The position numbers and the translations under genes are program-made. 64,000 bases of DNA from Herbaspirillum sp. alder98. Lineage in GTDB: Bacteria > Pseudomonadota > Gammaproteobacteria > Burkholderiales > Burkholderiaceae_D. The stretch spans positions 744,001 through 808,000 of the forward strand of contig NZ_JAIUCY010000001.1 of assembly GCF_020179755.1 (NCBI RefSeq), written 5' to 3'. Position 1 is the first letter of the stretch, and every line of letters begins with the position of its first letter. Of the stretch, positions 18,461-27,507 are shown one piece after another. The notes under the pieces are model-generated. The model was not told the DNA's origin. It ran no database searches and was given only the letters and a program-made list of their open reading frames with translations.

Positions 18461-18567
18461 GGACTTTCCTTTGGGCTGTGGTTGAGGGTACTGCTGTGGG
18501 CACTAGGCGAACCTGGGGTCACATGGCTGACCACCGTTCGCAGCGCGTGCCTCTTATATGTTGCAAT

Positions 18568-18605
18568 CGGTCTGCACCGATACCATCAGGCATCGGTGCA
18601 GACCG
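18568..18605. promoter_or_regulatory. 14-bp-arm inverted repeat in the dehydrogenase promoter region
   Basis: Perfect arms CGGTCTGCACCGAT and ATCGGTGCAGACCG are separated by 10 bases. On the minus strand a TATAAG hexamer (18555-18560 region) lies just downstream, so the dyad would cover the -35 area of a promoter for the dehydrogenase operon. A repressor site is the preferred reading; a hairpin in RNA is the alternative. The remainder of 18461-18742 shows no gene. Confidence 0.5.
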
Positions 18606-18742
18606 GAAATGCTTTTTGTCAAAACGCGGCAAGATACCGGGCGACCTGGATCGCACCCGTTTTTAACGAAGAACAACTGGTTTTACATCGAACTATTACG
18701 AGCCAGCCGCACGAGGCTATCCCTCGTGCCAGCCTGAAACCT

Positions 18743-19510
18743 TTAATTCAATACTTCACCGAAGAAGTCCTGCAGCGCCAGCGCAGCGCGCTCGGCGGTC
18801 TGGCGGTGATAGAAGAAGCCGGGGTTGTTGGCATCGGGGTCCGTGAACGAATGGCCCGCCTGACCATAATTGATCAGTTGCCAGTCGATGCCGGCGGCGC
18901 TGACTTCATCGATGAAGCCATTGACCTGCTCGCGTGGCACCGATGGGTCCTGCACACCGTGCAGCACCAGCACCGCGCCCTTGAAAGCGCTGGCGGCGGG
19001 CGACGGCGTATCGAGTGCGCCGTGCAACGAGACGGCGCCACGAACATCGGCGCCATCACGCGCCAGTTCGAGCGCGGCGGTGCCGCCGAAGCAGAAGCCG
19101 CAGACGCCGACCTGGGCTGCATCGATCTGCAATGCCTGCTGCTGGCGAAACGCCGCCAGCGCCGCATGCATGCGGCGGCGCAATTCGGCACGATCCTGCT
19201 TCAGCGGGATGATCACCGCCAACGCATCGTCGCCCGTGGTGGGACGCACGGTCTTGCCGAAGACATCGGCCACGAAGATGGCATGCTCGCCACCGATGGT
19301 GGTGGCAGCGATCTCGAGCGCCTGCTGGCGAATACCGAAATAGTTGGGCACCGACAGCACGCCCGACACCGGTGGCTTGGTGCGATCGAACAGCAGCACG
19401 TTTTCGTACTCGATGCCGTCAAGGGTGTGGCTGATGGTTTCAACGGCCAGATCGGCGGCGGGGATGCCCAACTTCTCGGCGATCGCGGCGGCGTTCCATG
19501 GATGAGACAT
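18743..19510 (-). CDS. Dienelactone hydrolase family protein
   Basis: 255 aa from the ATG at 19510, which follows CAAGGAG; the longer frame upstream has no ribosome site. Alpha/beta-hydrolase of the dienelactone hydrolase family: the nucleophile elbow is GFCFGG with cysteine as nucleophile, the acid is expected in HGVQDPSVP and the histidine is in GQAGHSF. Such enzymes open lactones or cleave small esters in the cytoplasm; neighbouring genes do not belong to an aromatic ring-cleavage pathway, so the substrate is open. It appears to be transcribed alone. Confidence 0.88.
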   Translation of the reverse strand: MSHPWNAAAIAEKLGIPAADLAVETISHTLDGIEYENVLLFDRTKPPVSGVLSVPNYFGIRQQALEIAATTIGGEHAIFVADVFGKTVRPTTGDDALAVIIPLKQDRAELRRRMHAALAAFRQQQALQIDAAQVGVCGFCFGGTAALELARDGADVRGAVSLHGALDTPSPAASAFKGAVLVLHGVQDPSVPREQVNGFIDEVSAAGIDWQLINYGQAGHSFTDPDANNPGFFYHRQTAERAALALQDFFGEVLN

Positions 19511-19826
19511 TAAGGCTCCTTGAGTGACGGTGACAGCGGCGGTGAAGCCGTTATCACGTCGGGAATTATTGGAATTCTTGATTGGCGCGGCAGGTGCATG
19601 CAACGCAAAGCTACTGCACTTGGGGCAGCATGTTCGCACAAAGCGTGCATCTCTGCAGGAGCGTCCTGCGCTGCGCCGCACACAAACACGACCCGGTTCC
19701 ATACATCACCCGTACAAGCCGGGCCACGCCTGAGCTTGACTTGACTTTTTACTGCGAGCAATCGATTCTTGCGCTCACCTAGCCGGCAAGAAGCTTCGAC
19801 CAACACCATTTCCCTGAACGGATGTC
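19511..19826. other. Intergenic region, no gene seen
   Basis: Between two divergent genes. I see only short spurious frames. A TTGACTTGACTTTTT stretch near 19735-19750 could be part of a promoter for the plus-strand pair starting at 19827. Confidence 0.4.
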
Positions 19827-20918
19827 ATGAACGAACACCTCGATTCGAACCGCCAGCCCGATGCTGCGCCGCCCACTTTCCCGACCACCATGCCCGCGCC
19901 AGATGCGCCGCCCGCAGAACGCTTCGTCTTCAGTGGCCGCGGCTCTGAATACTTCCGTATCTGGATCGTCAACCTGCTGCTGTCCGTGCTCACGCTGGGC
20001 ATCTACTCGGCCTGGGCCAAAGTGCGGCGCCTGCGTTATTTTTATGACAACACCACCGTGGCCGGCACCAGCTTCGACTATCACGGCAAGCCGCTGGCCA
20101 TCCTCAAGGGACGCGCCATCGCGCTGGTGTTGCTGGTGCTATACCATGGCGCATTCCAGATCAGCCCGGTGATCGGCCTGGCCGGCATGCTGGTCGTGGG
20201 GCTGGTGGCGCCCTGGCTGATCTGGCGCAGCCTGCAATTCAAGCTCTATAACTCCAGCTATCGGGGCATCCGCTTCGGCCTGCGCGGCAGCGCCGGCGGC
20301 GCCTATTTCAACTATCTGCTCTTGCCGGTCACGGTGTTCTTTACGTCGGGCCTGTTGTGGCCGATGGTGCACCAGCGCATCAAGCGCTTCCAGCACAACG
20401 AATCGCGCTTCGGCGCCACCCACTTCTCGTTTCACGCCACCGTCGGCGGTTTCTACAAGACCTATCTGCTGGGCATCGGCATCTGGCTGGCCGGCATGGT
20501 GGCCATCATGGTGGCGTTCAGCGGCAGCATGATGGCGCTGGCCCAGGGCGCGTTGAGCGCATCGCTGGTATTGACGATCCTGGCCCTCTACACCTGGTCG
20601 TTCCTGATCCTTCCCCTGTTTTTCACGCTGCTGCAGAACCTGATCTGGAACAATACCCGCCTGGGCCCGCACCGTTTCACCAGCAATATGAACTGGGGCC
20701 GCATGTGCTTCATCGCGCTGACCAACGTGATCGGCATCGCCTGCACCCTGGGCCTGTATACGCCCTTCGCCAAGATCCGCGCGATGCGCTACCGGATCGA
20801 ATCGATGAGCCTGCTGCCGGCCAGCGACCTGGATGAATTCGTCGCCAGCACCGAACCGCCCGGCTCGGCCACCGGCGAAGGCGTCACCGACCTGTTCGAC
20901 TTCGACCTTTCCCTATGA
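19827..20918 (+). CDS. DUF898 (YjgN-like) membrane protein
   Basis: 363 aa. After a proline-rich cytoplasmic N-terminus (1-28) come repeated motifs typical of the DUF898/YjgN family: FSGRGSEYFRIWIVNLLLSV, LGIYSAWAKVRRLRYFYDNT and, near the end, TLGLYTPFAKIRAMRY. Six or so hydrophobic segments make it an integral inner-membrane protein. The function of the family is unknown. It overlaps the following M48 protease gene by ATGA, a pairing that suggests the two act together on membrane proteins or the envelope. Confidence 0.9.
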   Translation: MNEHLDSNRQPDAAPPTFPTTMPAPDAPPAERFVFSGRGSEYFRIWIVNLLLSVLTLGIYSAWAKVRRLRYFYDNTTVAGTSFDYHGKPLAILKGRAIALVLLVLYHGAFQISPVIGLAGMLVVGLVAPWLIWRSLQFKLYNSSYRGIRFGLRGSAGGAYFNYLLLPVTVFFTSGLLWPMVHQRIKRFQHNESRFGATHFSFHATVGGFYKTYLLGIGIWLAGMVAIMVAFSGSMMALAQGALSASLVLTILALYTWSFLILPLFFTLLQNLIWNNTRLGPHRFTSNMNWGRMCFIALTNVIGIACTLGLYTPFAKIRAMRYRIESMSLLPASDLDEFVASTEPPGSATGEGVTDLFDFDLSL

Positions 20919-21916
20919 GCCAGCCGCCCATTGCCGCCTGGTATTTCGACGGTCGCAGTTCACGTCGCCACGCCGTGACACTCGCCGTGCATGACGGCGT
21001 GGCAGTCGTCAGCGGCGAAGTCGAGCGCAGTTGCCCGATCAATCAATTGCGGGTCTCCGAGCGCTTCAACCGGGCAGCGCGCAAGGTCAGCTTTGCCGAC
21101 GGCGCCTACCTCGAAGTGCGCGATGCGGAGAATTTTTCCGCCCTGTTGCAGGCCACCGGCCATCGCGACACCACGGTGGTGCGCATCCAGCAGAACTGGC
21201 GCGCCACGCTGGCGGCGACGGCAGCGCTGGTGATGCTGGTGGCGCTGAGCTACCTCTACCTGTTGCCGCTGGCCGCCGGGGTGGTGGCGCAGGCGTTGCC
21301 GGTGTCCGTTGACCGCCAGGTAGGACGCGGCACACTGGATTTTCTTGACCAGCACCTGCTGGCGCCGAGCGCCCTGCCGCCATCCCGGCAAAAAGCCATC
21401 GTCTCGCGCTTCACCGCGCTCACCACGCCGGTGCCCGACGCCCCGGCCTACGAGGTCGTGTTTCGCAAGAGCCGCATCGGCCCCAATGCCTTTGCCCTGC
21501 CCTCCGGCACCATCGTGGTCACCGACGAACTGGTCAATCTTCTCGACGATGATGACGCCCTGATGGGAGTGATGGCGCATGAACTGGGTCATGTGCACCA
21601 GCGCCACCTGATGCGGCGCCTGCTGCAGAGTTCGGCCGTGGGGGCGGTGGCCACCGTGCTGTTCGGCGACGTATCGGCGGTGCTGGCGAGCGTGCCGGCG
21701 GTGCTGGTGGACATGAAGTATTCGCGCGACTTCGAACGCGAGGCCGACGACTATGCCATCGCCATGTTCAGCGCCAATGGCTTGCCGCGCCAGAAACTGG
21801 CCAGCGTGTTCGAAAAGCTCGACGGCATGAGCGCCGGCAGGCAGCAGCCAGCGCCCTACCTGTCGAGTCATCCCTCCAACGAGGAACGCATCGCGCACAT
21901 ACTGGGCAGCCGTTAA
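20915..21916 (+). CDS. M48-family zinc metalloprotease, membrane-anchored
   Basis: 333 aa. Domains: a soluble N-terminal part of about 95 residues with a single transmembrane segment near 100-120, then a peptidase domain with the zinc motif HELGH at 222-226 and the third ligand expected in FEREADDYA near 270. M48 proteases of this kind (HtpX, BepA and relatives) act in membrane or periplasmic protein quality control. Translation is coupled to the DUF898 gene by the ATGA overlap. The stop is 7 bp from the end of the convergent PrpD-like gene. Confidence 0.92.
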   Translation: MSQPPIAAWYFDGRSSRRHAVTLAVHDGVAVVSGEVERSCPINQLRVSERFNRAARKVSFADGAYLEVRDAENFSALLQATGHRDTTVVRIQQNWRATLAATAALVMLVALSYLYLLPLAAGVVAQALPVSVDRQVGRGTLDFLDQHLLAPSALPPSRQKAIVSRFTALTTPVPDAPAYEVVFRKSRIGPNAFALPSGTIVVTDELVNLLDDDDALMGVMAHELGHVHQRHLMRRLLQSSAVGAVATVLFGDVSAVLASVPAVLVDMKYSRDFEREADDYAIAMFSANGLPRQKLASVFEKLDGMSAGRQQPAPYLSSHPSNEERIAHILGSR

Positions 21917-21923
21917 GAAAGTA

Positions 21924-23294
21924 TTACGCCAGCAGCGCCCGCGCCGAAGCTTGGTGTTCGAGCGCACGCCACTGCGCCAGCCAGGTGGCAGAAGACGCCG
22001 CCAGGCCGGCGTTGGCCAGGCAAGCCATGAACTTGCGATCGATCTCGCCATCGCCGAGCGGCTCGCGTGCGGCGCCACGCGCATGGGCGCGCATGCCGTC
22101 CAGCGTGGTCCCATCGACCAGCGTCAGCGTGACCCGCGCGCCTTCGGGCGCATCGGCCCGGACCTGCGGATCATCCCAGGCGCTGCTGCTGGTCATGCCG
22201 ATTTTTCGCATCAGGGTGCGCAGGCGCTGGTCGTCCAGCGTCGCCACATTCAGGTGGCGTAATTCCAGCGTGCCATATAACAGCGATGCCGCAATCGCAA
22301 ACGGCATGCTGAACTGGGCCTGCTGCGGTGACACCGGATCGTCGTGCACCAGGTTGGCGATGACGATCGGCGGCACATCGCACACGATGCGCGCGATATC
22401 GTCGATAGCAATGTCATGCTGTTGCAGCAACTGCGCCACTGCATCGACGGCAGCATGCGATGACAGGCAGACCGGAATCCGCTTGACGTCGATGCCGGGC
22501 TGCTGCAACGACCAGCGCTGCCCCAATGCATCGAAGCCCGTCGCATCGAACTCGCCGCCGTTGAACAAGCGTGCAAAACCGTTGCGATGCTCGAAGGCGT
22601 CATGCGGGCCACTGGCGCCGATACTGGCCATCAAGGCTGCCGTGACGCCGGCCTCGCTGGCCCGTCCCGCCAGAAACGGCTTGGCATCCGTGCCGAAACA
22701 GGCCTTGATGCCGGCCGCACCGGCGACCGCCAGGCCCAGCGCGCTGGCGGTGCGCTGCCAATCCATGCGCAGCAGCCAGGCCGCTGCCGCACAGCTGCCC
22801 ACCGGCCCCAGCACGCCGGTGGTCCACCAGCCCAGATCGTAGAGCACGTTGTGACTGGCCGCGCCCAGCGCATATTCGCATTCGGCGCCGGCGACGAAGG
22901 CCGTCAACAGGTCCTGCCCGCTGGCGTCGAGATGCTGCGCCATGGCTACGGCGGCCGGCGCGATCACAGCCGAGCCGTGCACGAAACCGGCGTAGCAGTT
23001 GTCATCGAAGTCCAGCGCATGGGCTGCCACGCCATTGACGAAACACGCCTGGCGCACGTCGAGCGAAGCGGCCCGCCCGATCACCCGGCATACGCCGGTG
23101 GCGCCCGACAGTTGCGCCAGCACGAACGCCCGCTCGGCCACCGGGGTGACCGAGCCTGCGGCCATCACGCCGACCGTGTCGATGAGGCAATTGCGCGCGA
23201 TGTCATTGACCATCTGCGGCACCGCGCCGGCAGTCAGGCCGGCCACCCAGCGCGCCATCTGTTCGATGGCGCCGTTCGATGGGTGCTCCAACAT
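21924..23294 (-). CDS. MmgE/PrpD family protein
   Basis: 456 aa from the ATG at 23294, which overlaps the stop of the upstream gene by one base (TGATG); the longer frame lies inside that gene. Family features: the N-terminal IDTVGVMAAGS region, NGVAAHALDFDD, and a C-terminal domain with a conserved SSHAAVDAV stretch. Family members are 2-methylcitrate dehydratase, cis-aconitate decarboxylase and many uncharacterised dehydratases or isomerases. With a solute-binding protein gene upstream and a RpiR regulator, this one probably acts on an imported organic or amino acid; no prpB/prpC is nearby, so methylcitrate is unlikely. Confidence 0.88.
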   Translation of the reverse strand: MLEHPSNGAIEQMARWVAGLTAGAVPQMVNDIARNCLIDTVGVMAAGSVTPVAERAFVLAQLSGATGVCRVIGRAASLDVRQACFVNGVAAHALDFDDNCYAGFVHGSAVIAPAAVAMAQHLDASGQDLLTAFVAGAECEYALGAASHNVLYDLGWWTTGVLGPVGSCAAAAWLLRMDWQRTASALGLAVAGAAGIKACFGTDAKPFLAGRASEAGVTAALMASIGASGPHDAFEHRNGFARLFNGGEFDATGFDALGQRWSLQQPGIDVKRIPVCLSSHAAVDAVAQLLQQHDIAIDDIARIVCDVPPIVIANLVHDDPVSPQQAQFSMPFAIAASLLYGTLELRHLNVATLDDQRLRTLMRKIGMTSSSAWDDPQVRADAPEGARVTLTLVDGTTLDGMRAHARGAAREPLGDGEIDRKFMACLANAGLAASSATWLAQWRALEHQASARALLA

Positions 23295-24079
23295 CACTCC
23301 GGCAGCGTGCCGGCCGGCGCGCCCAGCCAGGTCTGCGACAGCTTGTCGATGGTGCCGTCGGTACGCGCCTCGCGCACGATCATGTTGATCTTCGCCAGCA
23401 GCGTCGACTCGCCCTTGGGCATGGCGATATAGCACGGCGCGTTGGCCAGGATCACCTTCAACTCCATATCCAGCGCCGGATTCATCTTCTGCAGCGCAGC
23501 GGCCACGGTGGTGCCGGTGGCGAACATCTGGGTCTGGCCGGCCAGGAACGCCGACAGGGTCGCATTGTTGTCTTCGAAGCGCTTGACGTTGGCGCCTGGG
23601 GCCATCTGCTCCAGTTCCTGGTCCTGCATCGAACCGCGGGTGACCGAGATGGTCTTGCCTTTCAGGTCTTCAAAGCCGGTGATCTTGACTTTCTTGGTGC
23701 CGAACACGGCATCGAAGAACGGCGCATAGGCAATGCTGAAATCGACCACCTTGGCGCGTTCGGCAGTCTTGCCCAGCGACGAGATGGTGATGTCGGCCTT
23801 GTTGGTCTGCAGGTAGGCGATACGGTTGGGCGCGGTGACCGGGATCAGCTCGACCTTGACGCCCAGCTTCTTGCCGATCAGCGTCGCCATGTCGATGTCC
23901 AGGCCGCGTGGCTGCATGTCGGTGCTGACCGAGCCGTAAGGCGGGTAGTCGGTGGGCACCGCCACGCGGATCGACTTGCGCGCCATGATCGTGCCATACA
24001 GGTCGTCAGCGTGGGCCGATGAAATACAGGCCAGGGCGGCAGCGAAGCTGATCAATGCGATGAACGGGCGGCGTTTCAT
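23294..24079 (-). CDS. Amino-acid-type ABC solute-binding protein (family 3)
   Basis: 261 aa from the ATG at 24079 (AAAGGAACC upstream). A Sec signal peptide covers residues 1-24 (cleavage after SSAHA). The mature protein has the family 3 signature VAVPTDYPPYG, ITISSLGKTAERAKVVDFS and a [13 protein letters not shown] segment. It would capture a polar solute in the periplasm. No permease or ATPase gene is adjacent, so it is an orphan binding protein, either using a transporter encoded elsewhere or acting as a sensor. Stop overlaps the start of the PrpD-like gene. Confidence 0.9.
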   Translation of the reverse strand: MKRRPFIALISFAAALACISSAHADDLYGTIMARKSIRVAVPTDYPPYGSVSTDMQPRGLDIDMATLIGKKLGVKVELIPVTAPNRIAYLQTNKADITISSLGKTAERAKVVDFSIAYAPFFDAVFGTKKVKITGFEDLKGKTISVTRGSMQDQELEQMAPGANVKRFEDNNATLSAFLAGQTQMFATGTTVAAALQKMNPALDMELKVILANAPCYIAMPKGESTLLAKINMIVREARTDGTIDKLSQTWLGAPAGTLPE

Positions 24080-24191
24080 GGGAGGTTCCTTTATGAGAGA
24101 TGACAAAGATCGAGATAAGGTGCGCTTTGCGCTTTGTCAGTCGCATGTCTCGGGCATGCGCCGCTCCGGTAATGTGTGATGCGAATTCGAT

Positions 24192-25148
24192 TCAGCGCCT
24201 GCTGCGCCGGGTGGCCGACTGCGTGGATGTGGCCGGCGCACCGGCGCGCGGCTCCAGCGCCGGCGCCTGTTCGCTCTGCATGCCCCACCATTCGCCCACG
24301 CCCCACATCTTCTTTTCGGTGTCGGCGATGTGCGACCTGATGTTGACCTTCGAGGTCGCGGCGGTGAGCGCCAGCAGGATCTCGGCGATCAGGAACGCCG
24401 GCACCATGGTGTCGAAGAACGAGGCGCCCTTGTTGGGCACCAGGATGGTCTCGGCGGCAATCCGCGCCAGGGGCGAACTGGCGCTGTCGGTAATGACCAC
24501 CAGCCGCACCCCCGCCTGCTGCAGATGGGTGGCGATCGACATGGCCCGGCGCGAGTGCGGCGACATGCTGCAGATCAGCAGCACGTCGCGCGACGACGGC
24601 TGGTGCATGATCTTCATGATGCCGCTCTCGCCGGCGCCATCGATGAGCGTGACGTTGCGGGCGAAGTATTCGCTGACGTGGGCGAACTGGAACGCCACCG
24701 GAAACGAGCCGCGCAAGCCCAGGCAAAAGATTTCACGCGCCCCCGACAACAGCCGCGCCGCACGCACCACCGGCGTCATGGTGTCGACGCTGCAGAGTGA
24801 CTGGATCTGGGCGCTGGCATTGCTGGCCAGTTCCATCGCCAGCGCCTCTTCGCCGATGCGCTGGTTCAATTCCACCAGGTCTTGCGCGCGCGAGCCGAAG
24901 CCGTTGCCGCGTTCGCGCAGGCTGCTCTTGAAGATGTCGCGGATGCTGTCATAGCCAGGCAGGTCGAGCGCCTTGGCCAGGCGCGTCAGGGTCGAGGCCG
25001 GCACTTCGATCAGGCGCGCCTGTTCCCGCATCGACAACACCGCCACCTCGTGCGGATTATCGAGCACGAAGGCCGCCGCCAGACGCACCTGGCGTGGCAG
25101 GCTGTCGAAGCGTTGCTTGATCAGGTCGGTCAACTGGGGCTGGTTCAC
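24192..25148 (-). CDS. RpiR-family transcriptional regulator
   Basis: 318 aa with a GTG start at 25148. The N-terminal helix-turn-helix domain (residues 1-80; LPRQVRLAAAFVLDNP, EVPASTLTRLAKAL) is followed by a SIS domain (about 125-265) that senses phosphosugars or related ligands in this family. A glutamine/proline-rich tail ends in basic residues (ATRRSRR). It is the first gene of a likely operon with the binding protein and the PrpD-like gene, which it may control. Confidence 0.9.
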   Translation of the reverse strand: MNQPQLTDLIKQRFDSLPRQVRLAAAFVLDNPHEVAVLSMREQARLIEVPASTLTRLAKALDLPGYDSIRDIFKSSLRERGNGFGSRAQDLVELNQRIGEEALAMELASNASAQIQSLCSVDTMTPVVRAARLLSGAREIFCLGLRGSFPVAFQFAHVSEYFARNVTLIDGAGESGIMKIMHQPSSRDVLLICSMSPHSRRAMSIATHLQQAGVRLVVITDSASSPLARIAAETILVPNKGASFFDTMVPAFLIAEILLALTAATSKVNIRSHIADTEKKMWGVGEWWGMQSEQAPALEPRAGAPATSTQSATRRSRR

Positions 25149-25202
25149 GGTGGCTTCACTGGCTGGGATGACATCCCCTCCCCAGCAACATATGTGCCAA
25201 TC

Positions 25203-25310
25203 GAAACAGCAAACGATACAAATGAATCATTTCGACGGCGCGACGACGCACCGCGATGTTCTGCCGTCCCAGCAATACCCTGGCGATCCGGTTGAAACAA
25301 ACGATACAAA
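25203..25310. promoter_or_regulatory. Two direct repeats (GAAACA...AACGATACAAA) upstream of the RpiR gene
   Basis: GAAACA, two extra bases, then AAACGATACAAA at 25203-25222; and GAAACAAACGATACAAA at 25294-25310. They lie 55 and 146 bp upstream of the RpiR start, in the 279-bp gap before the LysR gene stop at 25428. The match is too long to be chance; autoregulation by RpiR is the likely use. Confidence 0.5.
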
Positions 25311-25427
25311 AATGGCGGTTATCGATGCAACCGCGTGGCTAACGAACCGAGGCCGGACCAACCCCTCGGGCAACGCCATGCCCCCATAACGTACGTTCAG
25401 GCACGAGCGCGCCCCAATTTGGGCGTG

Positions 25428-26333
25428 CTATGCCCCGATTGCGCTGCGCAGATGAAATTCGTCCAACAGGCTGAGAAAAAGATCGGCCCGATGGGTCGAG
25501 GGCCGCGACGGATCGGTGACGGCGCAGATGGGGTGGGAAAAGCTGGGGCTGCCGCGCCGCACGCGCAGCTCGTAGCGCTTGCCGATCAGTTGCACATAAT
25601 GGCTGGGCAGCAGGCCCACGTAGTCGCCGGTGGCGACCAGCAAGGCGATGGCTTCCAGCCCGCCGGCCTCGGGCCCGCGTTCGTAGGCGCCATCGGCCAG
25701 CACGCTATCGACATACGGGTGAGCTCGGTAGACCAGCGGCAAGCCGCGTCGGCTGCGGGGCTCGGCGTTATTGCCGGGTTCCCGTCGCACCGCCCCGTAG
25801 ATGCGATGCGTTTCTGCAAACAGCGGCAGATAGTCGAATTCGTCGTCGCCCGGGTAGCGGCCGCGGATGGCGATATCGACCCGGTGCTCGCGCAGCGCCT
25901 GGTTCAATTCGGGAAATGCCAGCACTTCGATGCGCGGCTCTACATTGGGCGCGCGACGCTTGAGCATGGCAATGGCCTGCGGCAACTTGCAGTCGGGGTG
26001 TCCCAGCGCATGTTCGACCACCCCCACCGCCAGCGGCCCCGACAACACCCCGTGCACGGCATCGATCTCGGGCCGGATACGCTCCAGCGAGCGCAGCGCC
26101 GCCGTCGCCAGCTTGACCGCCACCTCGCCTTCCGGCGTCAGGCGGAACCCGGCCGGCCCGCGCTCGCACAGGCGCACGCCCAGGCGTTCTTCGACTTCCC
26201 TGACGTGACGGCTGATCGATGCCTTGGACATGTGCAACAAACGCTCGGCGGCGGCAAAGCCGCCGGCCTCGGCCACATTGCAGAACACCCGCAGCGAGCG
26301 CAGGTCACGTTCATCCAGGTCGAGTCGCACCAT
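25428..26333 (-). CDS. LysR-family transcriptional regulator
   Basis: 301 aa behind AAAAGGACC. The winged helix-turn-helix lies at about residues 9-68 (LRSLRVFCNVAEAGGFAAAE, MSKASISRHVREVEERLG); the effector domain covers about 95-295. It is divergent from the ureohydrolase gene at 26516, with a perfect 19-bp dyad in the shared promoter region, so control of ureohydrolase and the RidA-like gene is likely. Confidence 0.92.
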   Translation of the reverse strand: MVRLDLDERDLRSLRVFCNVAEAGGFAAAERLLHMSKASISRHVREVEERLGVRLCERGPAGFRLTPEGEVAVKLATAALRSLERIRPEIDAVHGVLSGPLAVGVVEHALGHPDCKLPQAIAMLKRRAPNVEPRIEVLAFPELNQALREHRVDIAIRGRYPGDDEFDYLPLFAETHRIYGAVRREPGNNAEPRSRRGLPLVYRAHPYVDSVLADGAYERGPEAGGLEAIALLVATGDYVGLLPSHYVQLIGKRYELRVRRGSPSFSHPICAVTDPSRPSTHRADLFLSLLDEFHLRSAIGA

Positions 26334-26361
26334 GATGGTCCTTTTGATTGACGGTGGGAAA

Positions 26362-26380
26362 AGTCTTGAAAAACAAGACT
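26362..26380. promoter_or_regulatory. Perfect dyad, likely LysR operator
   Basis: AGTCTTG-N5-CAAGACT between the divergent LysR and ureohydrolase genes. It contains T-N11-A spacing typical of LysR sites. It lies 28 bp from the regulator's start codon. Confidence 0.65.
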
Positions 26381-26515
26381 ATACCTCCAAAAGAATCATT
26401 TTTTATTCGGGTGGCGACTGGCTACAGTGCATTGCAACAGCGGCGACATCAGTGCTCGCCGCCATCGACTTAGTCTCAGTCCCAGTCTTCGAATCGCCCT
26501 CAAAGGATGCCCGTC

Positions 26516-27478
26516 ATGGAAGCCCTCACCATCCCGCCACGTACCGGCCACAAGACCCTGCTCTATTCGGAGCTGGTCACCGACATGACCGACCTCAAGG
26601 CCGACATCGCCGTGCTCGGCATGCCTTTCGGTGCGGCCTACAGCGCGCGTCAGTACAGCAACGACCAGACCAATGCGCCACAGGCGCTGCGCGATCTGTC
26701 GGATCGCATGGTGCGCCATCCGAGCCACTACGACTTCGATATCGATGGCCCGTTGCTGCAGGAGCGGGACGATATCCGCTTCGTCGATTGCGGCGACATC
26801 ATGCCCGACCTCAGCCGTCCGGACGACCACAAGCGGCGCGCCGAAATCGCGGTGCGCCAGATCGTGCGCGGCGGCGGCATGCCCATCGTGCTGGGCGGCG
26901 ACCACGGCATCACCAACCCCGTGCTGCGCGGTTTCGACGAGGTCGGCCCGGTCACGCTGGTGCATATCGACGCCCACCTGGACTGGCGCGACGAAGTCAA
27001 CGGCGTGCGCGATGGCTTGTCGAGCGTGATCCGTCGCGCCTCCGAGCTGCCCTTCATCAAGCACATCGTGCAGATCGGCCTGCGCGCCCAGGGCAGCGGC
27101 CGTCCCGCCGACTACCGCGCCGCCAAGGAATGGGGCGCCGACCTGGTCACCGCCTATGAACTGCATGACATCGGCATGGATGCGGTACTGGCGCGCATTC
27201 CCGATGGCGGCAACTATTACCTGACGATCGACGCCGACGGTCTCGATTGCGCCATGATGCCGGCCGTCGATGGCCCGGCCCCCGGCGGCGTCACCTTCCT
27301 GCAGGCGCGCAAGCTGATCCATGGTCTGGTCAGGAAGGGCCGCGTGGTGGGCATGGATATCGTCGAGATCCAGCCGGCCAAGGACAACGCCAGCATGATC
27401 AGCTGCGTCACCGCTGGCCGCCTGATCGTCAATCTCATCGGCGCCAGTATCCGTGCCGGCTATTTCGACAAGAAGTAA
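26516..27478 (+). CDS. Ureohydrolase (agmatinase/arginase family)
   Basis: 320 aa from the ATG at 26516, eight bases after AAAGGA; the ATG at 26507 directly abuts that site. The two-manganese centre is complete: GGDHG, IDAHLD and the DADGLD motif near the C-terminus. The family hydrolyses a guanidino group to urea plus an amine (agmatine, arginine, guanidinobutyrate, guanidinopropionate or guanidine itself). The DAHLDW and GLDCAMMPAVDGP variants differ from canonical agmatinases (DAHxDT, DxDPA), so the substrate should not be assumed. It is followed by a RidA-like gene 29 bp downstream. Confidence 0.9.
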   Translation: MEALTIPPRTGHKTLLYSELVTDMTDLKADIAVLGMPFGAAYSARQYSNDQTNAPQALRDLSDRMVRHPSHYDFDIDGPLLQERDDIRFVDCGDIMPDLSRPDDHKRRAEIAVRQIVRGGGMPIVLGGDHGITNPVLRGFDEVGPVTLVHIDAHLDWRDEVNGVRDGLSSVIRRASELPFIKHIVQIGLRAQGSGRPADYRAAKEWGADLVTAYELHDIGMDAVLARIPDGGNYYLTIDADGLDCAMMPAVDGPAPGGVTFLQARKLIHGLVRKGRVVGMDIVEIQPAKDNASMISCVTAGRLIVNLIGASIRAGYFDKK

Positions 27479-27507
27479 ACCTGACTCCCTCACTCATCGG
27501 AAAAAAC

